A stretch of DNA of 64,000 bases, taken from assembly GCA_963724705.1 (NCBI GenBank), contig CAVRVS010000001.1, positions 744,001-808,000 on the forward strand, in the 5' to 3' direction. The notes beneath the pieces were generated by a model. It saw only the letters and a program-made list of their open reading frames with translations, was not told the origin of the DNA and did not search any database. Made by a program: the position numbers and the translations under genes. This DNA is from DASQPR01 sp963724705 (GTDB lineage Bacteria; Actinomycetota; Actinomycetes; Mycobacteriales; Micromonosporaceae). Positions 18,089 to 25,891 of this stretch are shown here, in pieces (positions within the stretch are counted from its first letter, which is position 1; each line of letters begins with the position of its first letter).

Positions 18089-18150
18089 GATCCACTGCGG
18101 TGGACGATTACGGTCGCTAATGTGACGTTAATCGTCCAGTGCGGTGGATC
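18089..18150. repeat. 22-bp inverted repeat upstream of rpmB
   Basis: The arms at 18089-18110 and 18129-18150 are complementary except for three positions (outer GATCCAC, inner TGGACGATTA), with an 18-base spacer. The element lies 70 bases upstream of the candidate rpmB -10. It could be a dyad operator or the end structure of a small mobile repeat next to the 69-bp repeats. Confidence 0.7.
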
Positions 18151-18219
18151 ATGGCCGGAGCCGCGGATCGGCCGGATCGGTCGGACGAGGCCGATTGGCC
18201 GGATCGGTGGCCGGTCGGG

Positions 18220-18272
18220 TAATCTAGCCAGGTTGCCCCATCGGGTCGCGCATTTCTGCGTGCCCATGGGGC
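18220..18272 (+). promoter_or_regulatory. rpmB promoter -10 and leader hairpin
   Basis: TAATCT at 18220-18225 is a good sigma-70 type -10; no convincing -35 is seen. A transcript starting near 18232 would fold at once: GCCCCAT (18235-18241) pairs with ATGGGGC (18266-18272), with an inner GCGCA/TGCGT stem. The hairpin precedes the ribosome site by about 55 bases. A role in L28 autoregulation is possible but inferred only from position. Confidence 0.45.
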
Positions 18273-18338
18273 GTGAGCATGAAACGTGACCGGTCGCCGC
18301 ACAACACCGGCGAACCGACGATCAACCAGGAGATTCCC

Positions 18339-18530
18339 GTGGCTGCCGTGTGCGAGATCTGCAACAAGAAGCCTGGCTTCGGCCACAACGTGTCCCACTC
18401 GCACCGCCGGACCAACCGCCGCTGGGACCCGAACATCCAGACCGTGCGTACGCCGGCCGGCGGCGGCACGACCCGCAAGATGCAGGTCTGCACGTCCTGC
18501 CTCAAGGCCGGCAAGGTCGTCCGGGGCTAG
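18339..18530 (+). CDS. rpmB: 50S ribosomal protein L28 (zinc-ribbon form)
   Basis: L28, 63 residues, from GTG 18339 with AGGAG six bases upstream; the frame is open further upstream but without a comparable site. Zinc ribbon CEIC near 5 and CTSC near 52, plus the basic HSHRRTNRRW core, identify the C+ form that carries zinc. Divergent from the FakA-like gene and followed by a strong hairpin, so transcribed alone. The lack of a recognisable Zur box fits the housekeeping copy. Confidence 0.96.
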   Translation: MAAVCEICNKKPGFGHNVSHSHRRTNRRWDPNIQTVRTPAGGGTTRKMQVCTSCLKAGKVVRG

Positions 18531-18557
18531 TTCCCGCCTCGCACACCCAGCACCATC

Positions 18558-18591
18558 GAGCCGCGGCGCCCATCTTGGGCGACCGCGGCTC
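18558..18591 (+). terminator. rpmB terminator hairpin
   Basis: GAGCCGCGG pairs with CCGCGGCTC, with an inner GCCCA/TGGGC stem, 27 bases after the rpmB stop. No U run follows, as is common in high-GC actinobacteria. It may also serve the convergent Nudix gene. Confidence 0.75.
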
Positions 18592-18626
18592 ATCGTGTGT
18601 CATGCCGATGCGAGCAACGCGGACCG

Positions 18627-19121
18627 CTACTTCGCGACGAACCTCCCGGTCCGGCGGAATCCCACGAAGTCGTCGACGGTCTCGGCGACCGACCGAGCCA
18701 AGCCGCCCGGCAGCCGGTCGAGCGGATAGAACACGGCGTCCGTCGTCTCGTCGGTCGCCCGCGCAAGCTCCCCGGCCCACGACCGGATCCAGAAGGCGGT
18801 CGAAAATACCTGGTACGTGTGGCCGTACATGTTCGTCCCGGTGAACCGCGCACCGGAGTAGAACGCAAACGGCTCCAGCGACGTCGCCACGAGTCCGGTC
18901 TCCTCGGACAATTCCCGGGCCGCGCACTCCCCGATCGATTCGCCGAGCTCCATCGCGCCGGCCGGCAGCGCCCACTCGCCGTTATCAGCGCGCCGGATCA
19001 GCAGTACCCGGTCGTCCTCGTCGACCACGACACATCGCGCACCGATAAAGAGCAGCGGCCTTTCGTCGCCCGCGAGCGCACGAAGCTGTCCTTGATACGA
19101 CTCGTCCCAGGCGACGCTCAC
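18627..19121 (-). CDS. Nudix hydrolase
   Basis: 164 residues from GTG 19121, which overlaps the GNAT stop as GTGA; the long frame upstream runs through the GNAT gene and is not real. It has a complete Nudix box, GAMELGESIGECAARELSEETGL: G-x5-E-x7-REL-x-EE-x-GL, the Mg2+-binding helix. It hydrolyses a nucleoside diphosphate linked to some moiety. The protein resembles small ADP-ribose/NTP-type actinobacterial Nudix enzymes, but specificity cannot be read. It is coupled to the acetyltransferase gene upstream. Confidence 0.88.
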   Translation of the reverse strand: MSVAWDESYQGQLRALAGDERPLLFIGARCVVVDEDDRVLLIRRADNGEWALPAGAMELGESIGECAARELSEETGLVATSLEPFAFYSGARFTGTNMYGHTYQVFSTAFWIRSWAGELARATDETTDAVFYPLDRLPGGLARSVAETVDDFVGFRRTGRFVAK

Positions 19122-19603
19122 CCGACCGGCCGCGGTGCCAGGTCCCGCCCGTACGAGCGGACGCCGGGCGCGTCCTTGTAGTGCCCGAAGTCCGGGATGC
19201 GGGCGTAGCCGAGTTTCTCGTAGAGCGCGATGGCCTCGGGTTGGCGTTCGCCACACTCCAAGATCAGGCGCGTACGACGCTGCACGGCGGCGGACTCCTC
19301 CACGGCGGCCAGCAGCGCCGTCGCCACGCCGGAGGCGCGGGCCGACGGGGTCACGTACATCCGCTTGAGCTCCGCCGTGCCCCGGTCGCCAGCGTGGCTG
19401 CGCCACCCGGCGCAGCCGACGGGCTCGCCGGCACGCCACGCAACGAAAAACCCGCCCTCGGGCGGATCGAATTCCATCGCCTCGATCGGCGTGTCGTCGC
19501 CGGGACCGCCGTAGCGCCCGGCGAGTTCGGCCATGGCCGCGGACGCCAGCGTCTGTGCGACGGGCGCGAGGTAGCGCGTCGGGCGGATCTCGATATCGGT
19601 CAC
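19118..19603 (-). CDS. GNAT-family N-acetyltransferase
   Basis: 161 residues with GNAT motif A (ELKRMYVTPSARASGVATALL near 85; the usual Arg/Gln-x-x-Gly-x-Gly/Ala pyrophosphate loop is ARASGVA) and motif B near the end (EAIALYEKLGYARI). It transfers acetyl from acetyl-CoA to an amine; the substrate is unknown. The gene lies between thiL and the Nudix gene on the same strand, 61 bases after the thiL stop, and is translationally coupled to the Nudix gene. Confidence 0.88.
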   Translation of the reverse strand: MTDIEIRPTRYLAPVAQTLASAAMAELAGRYGGPGDDTPIEAMEFDPPEGGFFVAWRAGEPVGCAGWRSHAGDRGTAELKRMYVTPSARASGVATALLAAVEESAAVQRRTRLILECGERQPEAIALYEKLGYARIPDFGHYKDAPGVRSYGRDLAPRPVG

Positions 19604-19664
19604 GGGCGGATAGGCTACCGCAGCTCCGGAGCGTCGCCGCGGCGCTACACAGCCGCGACCGCGA

Positions 19665-20615
19665 TCACCGGAAGTGGTCCCAGCCGGGCGGTGAATCCAG
19701 GTACTGCTCGCCGTCGACGGTCAGCGTGGCCGCTGCTGTGCGCTCGATGACCGTACCGATCAGCCGCCATTCGTCGGTCAACGTTGTGAGCGCCGGGAAC
19801 GTCGCCGCCATTGCATGGTCGTCGCCACCAGCCAAAATCCATGGGTACGGATCGACGCCGAGCGCCGCCGCCACGTCGATCAGAGCCTGCGGGATCTCGA
19901 AGGCCTCACGCGACAGATCGATGGCGACGTCGCTCGCATCGGCGATGTGCCCGAGATCGGCGAGGAGCCCGTCGGACACGTCGATCATGGCCGTCGCGCC
20001 CATCCGGCCGGCCGCCGGACCGGCGCTGTACGGGACGACCGGCCGCCGGTACGCGTCGACCAGGACCCGCGGTGATCGGAAGCCCCGGGTCAGAACCGTC
20101 AATCCGGCCGAGGCGTAGCCGAGGCGGCCGGCGACCGCGACGATGTCGCCGGGGCGGGCTCCGGACCGTACCACCGGATCGGCCCCACGCAGGTCGCCGA
20201 GTGCGGTGACCGCGATGGTCAGGGTCGGGCTGGCAGAGATGTCGCCGCCCACAACGGACGCGCCGGCGATCGCGGCCTCAGCCGCGAGGCCGTCGGCCAA
20301 CTCCTCGGCCCAGCGAACGTCAAGGTCGGGCGGCGTGCAGAGCGCGACCAGGAGCGCGGTCGGCGTGGCACCCATCGCGGCGATGTCGGCCAGGTTGGCG
20401 GCCGCGGCCCGGTGACCGACATCGACGGCGGACGACCAGTCGCGCCGGAAGTGCCGGCCTTCGACCAGGACGTCAGTGGACGCCACGACGCGGCCGTCGG
20501 ACGCGGCCACGATTGCGCCGTCGTCGCCGGGTCCGAGCAGAACGGCGTCGCCGCTGCCCAACCGGGCGGTGATGCGGTCGATCAGACCGAATTCACCGGT
20601 CTCCGCGACAGTCAA
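19665..20615 (-). CDS. thiL: thiamine-monophosphate kinase
   Basis: ThiL phosphorylates thiamine phosphate to the active cofactor thiamine pyrophosphate. 316 residues with LLGPGDDGAIV near 26, STDVLVEGRHF near 46, the ATP-binding GGDIS near 122, and the conserved MIDVSDGLLADLGHIA near 213. The start is TTG at 20615, supported by GGAGGGAGA six bases upstream. In actinobacteria thiL usually neighbours an Lrp-type gene and ddl, as here. Confidence 0.95.
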   Translation of the reverse strand: MTVAETGEFGLIDRITARLGSGDAVLLGPGDDGAIVAASDGRVVASTDVLVEGRHFRRDWSSAVDVGHRAAAANLADIAAMGATPTALLVALCTPPDLDVRWAEELADGLAAEAAIAGASVVGGDISASPTLTIAVTALGDLRGADPVVRSGARPGDIVAVAGRLGYASAGLTVLTRGFRSPRVLVDAYRRPVVPYSAGPAAGRMGATAMIDVSDGLLADLGHIADASDVAIDLSREAFEIPQALIDVAAALGVDPYPWILAGGDDHAMAATFPALTTLTDEWRLIGTVIERTAAATLTVDGEQYLDSPPGWDHFR

Positions 20616-20926
20616 CGCGATCTCCCTCCGCGCTCGCGCGCCTACGTTCGTTAACGCGCGATCGGCTTCGCGGGCACGCTACCGCGCACGTTCGCCCCGA
20701 CGGCGAGCCGGATCGAGTCATCGAGCGGTGCCGCTGAAGACTCCGGGGAGATAGATCGGCGTCGCGTACGGTAGTTTCACACGGTCCGGCTTGGCCGGCT
20801 GTCACGCGTTGCACCGTCATAATCGGCTCCACCCGCGCCGAAGCGTAGCGGGGCCGCAAGGCGCCATGACGGCGCCGTGGCGTCGCAGTGGATACGCATG
20901 GCGCTCTGTCGATTGGAGGCGTGTCG
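20616..20926. other. 311-base divergent promoter region (thiL / Lrp-like)
   Basis: No gene is recognised. The thiL ribosome site (GGAGGGAGA) lies at the left end and GGAGG of the Lrp-like gene at 20915-20919. CATAAT at 20818-20823 is a possible -10 for the plus strand, but no -35 at normal spacing accompanies it. A GGCGCC/GGCGCC hairpin spans 20860-20876 in the presumed leader. Confidence 0.45.
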
Positions 20927-21160
20927 TTGGTCCAGGCATACATCCTCATCCAAACCGAGGTGGGCAAGGCGCGCGAGGTCGCTGGCGCGATCGCGGGTGT
21001 GCCCGGCGTCGTACGAGTTGACGCCGTCACCGGCCCGTACGACGTGGTCGTGCTGGCCGAATCCGGGACGGTGGACGAACTCGGCAAGATGATCGTCAGC
21101 CGGGTCCAGATGGTCCCCGGCATCACCCGCACGCTCACCTGCTCGGTAGTCAATCTGTAG
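20927..21160 (+). CDS. Lrp/AsnC RAM-domain protein without DNA-binding domain
   Basis: 77 residues beginning LVQAYILIQTEVGKAREVA. The start is TTG at 20927, because GGAGG sits seven bases upstream; the GTG at 20921 would be only one base from it. The protein is a stand-alone RAM (ligand-binding) domain with GPYDVVV in the effector-binding loop and no helix-turn-helix. Such proteins form octamers or mixed oligomers with Lrp regulators and sense amino acids. It could therefore modulate an Lrp encoded elsewhere, possibly relevant to the nearby leu/ilv genes; that link is inference. Confidence 0.88.
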   Translation: MVQAYILIQTEVGKAREVAGAIAGVPGVVRVDAVTGPYDVVVLAESGTVDELGKMIVSRVQMVPGITRTLTCSVVNL

Positions 21161-21220
21161 GCTGTGCGCCGGTTGGCGACCGCGGGGCGCCGGGACACAT
21201 AAGGAATGAAGCGATAGGTC

Positions 21221-21790
21221 ATGGCAGATCCGGCTAGCCGCCGTGCCGCGCTCTACGCCACCCTGGTCGCGGTGCCGGTCGCCATCCTTGTCGGCGTGCT
21301 CGCGTTCGCGTACATCGGGTCCCGGACGTCGAAGTCCGACGCGAAGCCGAGCGCGAGCCCGAGTGCGATCGTGCCGACGAGCGCCGTCGCAATGCCGGCG
21401 CCGAAGCTGTCACCCGCCCACGCGCAGGCTTGCCTGGCCTTCATCGCCCAGCTCCCGACGCAACTGCGCAACCTCCCGGAGCGCCACGTGACGGCCGGCC
21501 CGGAGCAGAACGCCGCCTTCGGCGAGCCGCCGGTGACCGTGGAGTGCGGGGCGGCCCAGGTCCGACCCGGTCCAACTGCGACGGTCTACCCGATCTCCGG
21601 CGTCTGCTGGTTCGCAACGACCGGCACTACCTCGACGATCTGGACCACGCTGGATCGCGAAGTTCCGGTGGCCGTGACCGTGCCGAACGCGTACGCGCCC
21701 GGGGGCTCGGGTTCCGCCCAATGGGCGGCCGAATTCTCGGCTCCGCTGGTGAGCGCCATGCCATCCATCAAGACGCCCTACAACTGCTAG
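21221..21790 (+). CDS. DUF3515 membrane-anchored protein
   Basis: 189 residues: one N-terminal transmembrane helix (YATLVAVPVAILVGVLAFAYI), a Ser/Pro-rich linker, then an extracytoplasmic domain with four cysteines (ACLAFI, VECGA, GVCWF and a C-terminal Cys) likely forming disulphides. It matches DUF3515, an actinobacterial family commonly encoded beside thiL, Lrp and ddl, as here. The function is unknown; proximity to ddl hints at the cell envelope. The C-terminal Cys is the final residue (KTPYNC). Confidence 0.82.
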   Translation: MADPASRRAALYATLVAVPVAILVGVLAFAYIGSRTSKSDAKPSASPSAIVPTSAVAMPAPKLSPAHAQACLAFIAQLPTQLRNLPERHVTAGPEQNAAFGEPPVTVECGAAQVRPGPTATVYPISGVCWFATTGTTSTIWTTLDREVPVAVTVPNAYAPGGSGSAQWAAEFSAPLVSAMPSIKTPYNC

Positions 21791-21805
21791 CCAACGAGTC
21801 ACGTG

Positions 21806-21994
21806 CACACGTAGTGCGCCGACCATCGGTCCAGGCGCTTCGACAGGACGAGTGCGCCGAGCGACCTCCCCGATGCCACGGTCACACGTAGTGCGCCGAC
21901 CATCGGTCCAGGCGCTTCGACAGGACGAGTGCGCCGAGCGACCTCCCCGATGCCACGGTCACACGTAGTGCGCCGACCATCGGTCCAGGCGCTT
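21806..21994. repeat. 77-bp perfect tandem repeat, 2.45 copies
   Basis: Two identical 77-base units (21806-21882, 21883-21959) and a 35-base third copy ending at 21994, nine bases before the ddl stop. Each unit begins CACACGTAGTGCGCCGACC and holds a hairpin GCGCC-GACC-atc-GGTC-ca-GGCGC. They lie between the convergent DUF3515 and ddl genes, so they act as repeated terminator-like structures. Confidence 0.92.
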
Positions 21995-22002
21995 AGAAAT
22001 GA

Positions 22003-23106
22003 CTAGTGCAGGCCGGTGCCGCGCTGCGATGCGGTACGGATCAGCCGGGCGACGACCTTGGGATAGTCCAGTCCGGTGGCGGCCCACATCCGGGGGAACA
22101 TCGACGTCGCGGTGAAGCCGGGCATCGTGTTGATCTCGTTGAGGTAGACATCCAGCTCCGGACTGACGAAAAAGTCGACGCGGGCCAGCCCGGCGCAGTC
22201 GAGCGCGGTGAACGTCTTGCACGCATAGTCCTGGACCTGGGCGGTGACGCGGTCCGGCAGCCGCGCCGGGATGTCGAACTCGACGGCTTCGTCTAGATAT
22301 TTCGCCTCAAAATCGTAGAAGTCGTGATCACCCGCGACCCGGATCTCGGCGAGAACGCTCGCCTCCGGCGCGCCGCCGGCCTCCCCCTCGAGCACGCCAC
22401 ACTCCACCTCGCGGCCGACCATGTGCGCTTCGATGAGGATCTTCGGGTCGACCATGCGCGCTTCGGCGATCGCCTTGTCCAGTTGCGTCCAGTCGGTGAC
22501 CTTGGTTACACCGAACGACGAGCCGCCGCGCGCCGGCTTCACGAACAGCGGCAAGCCGAGCCGGTCCAAGTCGGCTTCGGACGGCGATTGGCCGGCTCGG
22601 AGCACGACGTAATCGACGACCGGGATCCCTTCCGCCGTCGCGAGCTTCTTGGTGAATTCCTTGTCCATGGCGGCCGCCGAGGCGAAGACGTTCGATCCGA
22701 CGTACGGGATGCCGGCCATCTCGAGCAGACCCTGAATCGTGCCGTCCTCGCCGAACGCACCGTGCAGCACCGGAAAGACAACGTCGACGTCGCCGAGTGC
22801 CCGGGCGCCCTCGGACGGATCGAGCACGACGAGACCATGCGTCGTGGGATCTCCGGGCAGGACGACGGCTGACCCGGATGCCGCGGTGATTTCCGGAAGC
22901 GTGCGTTGTACGTCGAGAGAGAGTTGGCGGGGATCACCGTCCGTAAGGATCCAGCGACCCTCACGCGTGATACCGACGGGCACGATTTCGAACTCGTCCG
23001 GGTCGAGTGCGGCGAGTACGCCACCGGCGGACAGGCAGGAAATGGCGTGCTCGGTGCTGCGACCGCCGAACACGACTGCGACTCGCGTCTTTCGAGGTGA
23101 GGACAC
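22003..23106 (-). CDS. ddl: D-alanine--D-alanine ligase
   Basis: Ddl joins two D-alanines for peptidoglycan precursors. 367 residues: VVFGGRSTEHAISCLSA near 10, LHGAFGEDGTIQG near 113, and the ATP-grasp residues KPARGGSSFGVTKV near 190. The catalytic and Mg2+ site is RVDFFV...VYLNEINTMPGF near 310-330. The Phe/Tyr at the omega loop position lies in FDIPARLP. The start is GTG at 23106, with AAGGAGA six bases upstream. It is transcribed toward the 77-bp tandem repeats. Confidence 0.95.
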   Translation of the reverse strand: MSSPRKTRVAVVFGGRSTEHAISCLSAGGVLAALDPDEFEIVPVGITREGRWILTDGDPRQLSLDVQRTLPEITAASGSAVVLPGDPTTHGLVVLDPSEGARALGDVDVVFPVLHGAFGEDGTIQGLLEMAGIPYVGSNVFASAAAMDKEFTKKLATAEGIPVVDYVVLRAGQSPSEADLDRLGLPLFVKPARGGSSFGVTKVTDWTQLDKAIAEARMVDPKILIEAHMVGREVECGVLEGEAGGAPEASVLAEIRVAGDHDFYDFEAKYLDEAVEFDIPARLPDRVTAQVQDYACKTFTALDCAGLARVDFFVSPELDVYLNEINTMPGFTATSMFPRMWAATGLDYPKVVARLIRTASQRGTGLH

Positions 23107-23281
23107 GACGTCTCCTTTCCCGCCCGTGGTGCCAGCCGTTGCCGTGACACGCAGTGCGCGTACCGCGTGACGCTACCGTATGGAATGCGCGCCCGCCTGG
23201 AGACTCAAACGGCTGGTTTATCCGGCTTCTGGCCCTGTGGCGGGCTAGTCGACTGGCCGTTCGGCTGGATACTCTCGCGCC

Positions 23282-24755
23282 GTGACCAACTCCCCCCTGA
23301 TCGCGTCACTGACCGCTGCCGTCGAGGCGGCACCGGACGATCTACCGTTGCGCGTGCACCTGGCGGAGTTGTTGTTGCAGGCGGATCGGCGCGCTGACGC
23401 GATTGGGCAACTGGCCCAGGTTCTCGCGCGCGACCCGGGCCACGAGCAGGCACAGGCGCTCATGTCGCGCGCCATCGGCGGCCTCGGTCGACAAAGCCGA
23501 CAAGCCCGACAAGTCCGGCGGCGAACAGGCTGGAATCGTCAGCGGCCAGACGGGCACGTCAGTGCGCCCCCCGGAGGCGCAACCGCCCACGCCGCTCGAG
23601 CCGAATGCACCGCCGATCCCCCCACGCGATGAGGTCGACGAGATCACCGAGCGGGCGCAAGCGGAACCGCCGCCCACCGAAACGACCGAGCCGGTAGCGC
23701 CATCCGAACCAACCCATCCGACCCCATCCGAACCGGCGCATCACGCGCCCGAGCCACGTCGCCCGGCCGACGACATCGACTGGAGGGCGTTCGAGGACGA
23801 GTTCTCCGGCGTGGTGCCGCCGCGGTTCGCCCAGGCGGCCGACGAGCCGGAGCCGGTCGTGGGCGACGACGACCGGATGTTCGACGTCGAGACGTCCTCG
23901 GTCTTCCTGGCCGATGTGCACGGCATGGACGACGTCAAGAAGCGGCTCGAAGTCGCGTTCCTCGGGCCGCTGCGAAACCCCAAGCTCCGCGGTCTCTACG
24001 GGAAGAGCCTGCGGGGCGGGCTGCTGCTGTACGGACCGCCCGGATGCGGCAAGACGTTCATCGCCAAGGCGGTCGCCGGCGAGATGGGCGCCAAGTTCAT
24101 TTCGCTCTCGATCGTCGACGTGCTCAACATGTACGTCGGCAATTCCGAGCAGAATCTCCACCAGATCTTCGAGACTGCCCGTCGCAACGCACCGTGTGTG
24201 CTGTTTCTCGACGAGATCGACGCGCTCGGCCACAAGCGGAGCTCGGTCAACTCGTCGACGATGCGTACCCTCGGCAACCAGCTCCTGGCCGAACTCGACG
24301 GCGTGGACGGCAACAACGATGGCGTGTTCGTGCTCGCGGCGACGAACGCGCCCTGGGATGTCGACCCGGCACTGCGCCGCCCGGGCCGCTTCGACCGGGT
24401 GATTCTGGTGCTGCCGCCGGACCGGGCGGCCCGCGGCCCGATCGTCCAATACCACCTGCGCGACCGCCCGGTGGCGAACATCGACCTGAAGAAGATCGTC
24501 GGCGCCACCGACGACTTCTCCGGCGCCGACCTCGCCCATCTCTGTGACAGCGCGGCCGAACACGCCATGCACGACTCGATCATGACCGGAGATGTACGGA
24601 TGATCGAGCAGCGCGACTTCGACCGCGCGTTGCGCGAAGTCCGGCCGTCCACCGGACCCTGGATGAGCGCGGCCCGCAACGTCGCCATGTTCGCCAACGA
24701 ATCCGGAACGTACGACGATCTGGCCGCCTACCTCAAGAAGCGAAAGTTCGCCTAG
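23282..24755 (+). CDS. AAA+ ATPase with TPR-like N-terminus, one-base frameshift
   Basis: The N-terminal ~65 residues (TNSPLIASLTAAVEAAPDDL..., TPR-like helices) start at GTG 23282. The rest (Pro/Glu-rich linker, then the AAA+ domain) continues in the +1 frame, the switch falling near 23468-23490. Total length is 3n+1, so one extra base separates two otherwise good halves (~490 residues if repaired). The AAA part has Walker A GPPGCGKT, Walker B VLFLDEIDAL, sensor 1 LAATNAPWD and arginine fingers in ALRRPGRFDR. It belongs to the actinobacterial TPR-AAA type, followed by a TPR membrane partner overlapping by one base (TAGTG). A downstream start such as GTG 23562 is the alternative. Confidence 0.8.
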
Positions 24756-25882
24756 TGTCCGGCGTCGACGTGGCGACGGATCTGAAACGCGCGGAAGCTC
24801 TGCGGGAGATCGGTCGCGCCGCGGACGCCATCGCGATTCTCAGCCGCGTCGTGTCCGAGTCACCCGGCAACGCCCAGGCACTGTGCCAACTCGCCCAGTG
24901 CTACAACGCAACCCGTGACCACTACAGCATGTTGACCGCCGCCGACCGTGCCGCGGCGGCGAATCCACAGTCCGAATGGGCACACCGTCTCCGCTCGCTC
25001 GCGCTGCACAATCTCGGTCGGCATCCGGAGGCCGTGGCCGCGGCGCGACGCTCGATCGAGCTGGCGCCCAACGCGTGGCGGCCGCACATGATTCTCGCCG
25101 ATGCCGTACTGGTGAGCCCGCATTCGGCCGACAAACGGATCGCGTACGAGGCTGCGCTGCGCGCCCTCCAGATCGCGCCGCAGGCCGCCGACGCGCACGT
25201 GACCATGGGTCGCGTGCTGTTGAACATCGGCGAGCACGAGCACGCCCGGGCGTATTTCACCAACGCACTCGCACTCGACCCGACGAACGCCGCCGCGCAC
25301 ACGAACCTCGCGGTCACGCAACTGCGCAGTGGCAAGGTCGTCGCGGCCGGACGCGGCTTCGGCGCGGTCGCCGCGGCCAACCCGACCGAGGATATGTACG
25401 CCCGCAATGTCGGCGCCAGCGCGTTCGTGTGGGTGCAAGGCATCCTCGACGCCGGCGTCGTGACGGTCGTCGTGGCATTGGTGATAGCAATGACGGTCGC
25501 CGCACCGCTCAGCGCGTTCCTGACCCTCGGTGCCTTGGCGGCGTTCGTCACCGGCAGCACGATCGCTTATCGCCGCCTGCCGGTGCCGATGCGCCGGCTC
25601 GCCCGGCACGGCCGCAATCCCGCGCTGACCCGGCTGAACGTCGGGGTGCTCGTCGCCGTGCTCGGATTCCTGGCGTGGACGGCCGCGACGGAGGGTTTGG
25701 CCTCGCCCGATCAGGCGTACGTGACGCCGCTGCTGCTGTGGGCCGCGGTGCTGGCATGGCGACTGCGAATGCGGTTCGGCCCGCGGCTGCATCAGCACCG
25801 GCAACGGCGTCGCTACCGGTCGGCCGTGTTCGGGCCGGATCGGCGACCGCACATCGTCACGCCGCGCGCGCCCATCGACTGA
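24755..25882 (+). CDS. TPR protein with C-terminal membrane helices
   Basis: 375 residues starting at the GTG within TAGTG, one base inside the AAA gene stop, so the pair is coupled. Residues ~10-215 form about five to six tetratricopeptide repeats (alternating Ala/Leu helices, for example LNIGEHEHARAYFTNALALD). Then two hydrophobic pairs (near 230-285 and 300-350) and a basic cytosolic tail follow. It is probably a scaffold that anchors the AAA+ partner at the membrane. The gene pair recurs in actinobacteria but has no assigned function that I know of. Confidence 0.8.
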   Translation: MSGVDVATDLKRAEALREIGRAADAIAILSRVVSESPGNAQALCQLAQCYNATRDHYSMLTAADRAAAANPQSEWAHRLRSLALHNLGRHPEAVAAARRSIELAPNAWRPHMILADAVLVSPHSADKRIAYEAALRALQIAPQAADAHVTMGRVLLNIGEHEHARAYFTNALALDPTNAAAHTNLAVTQLRSGKVVAAGRGFGAVAAANPTEDMYARNVGASAFVWVQGILDAGVVTVVVALVIAMTVAAPLSAFLTLGALAAFVTGSTIAYRRLPVPMRRLARHGRNPALTRLNVGVLVAVLGFLAWTAATEGLASPDQAYVTPLLLWAAVLAWRLRMRFGPRLHQHRQRRRYRSAVFGPDRRPHIVTPRAPID

Positions 25883-25891
25883 ACGCTACGG

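Noticed and set aside
21806..21994. Possible CRISPR array
   Set aside because: Units are contiguous 77-bp tandem copies with no unique spacers and no cas genes nearby.
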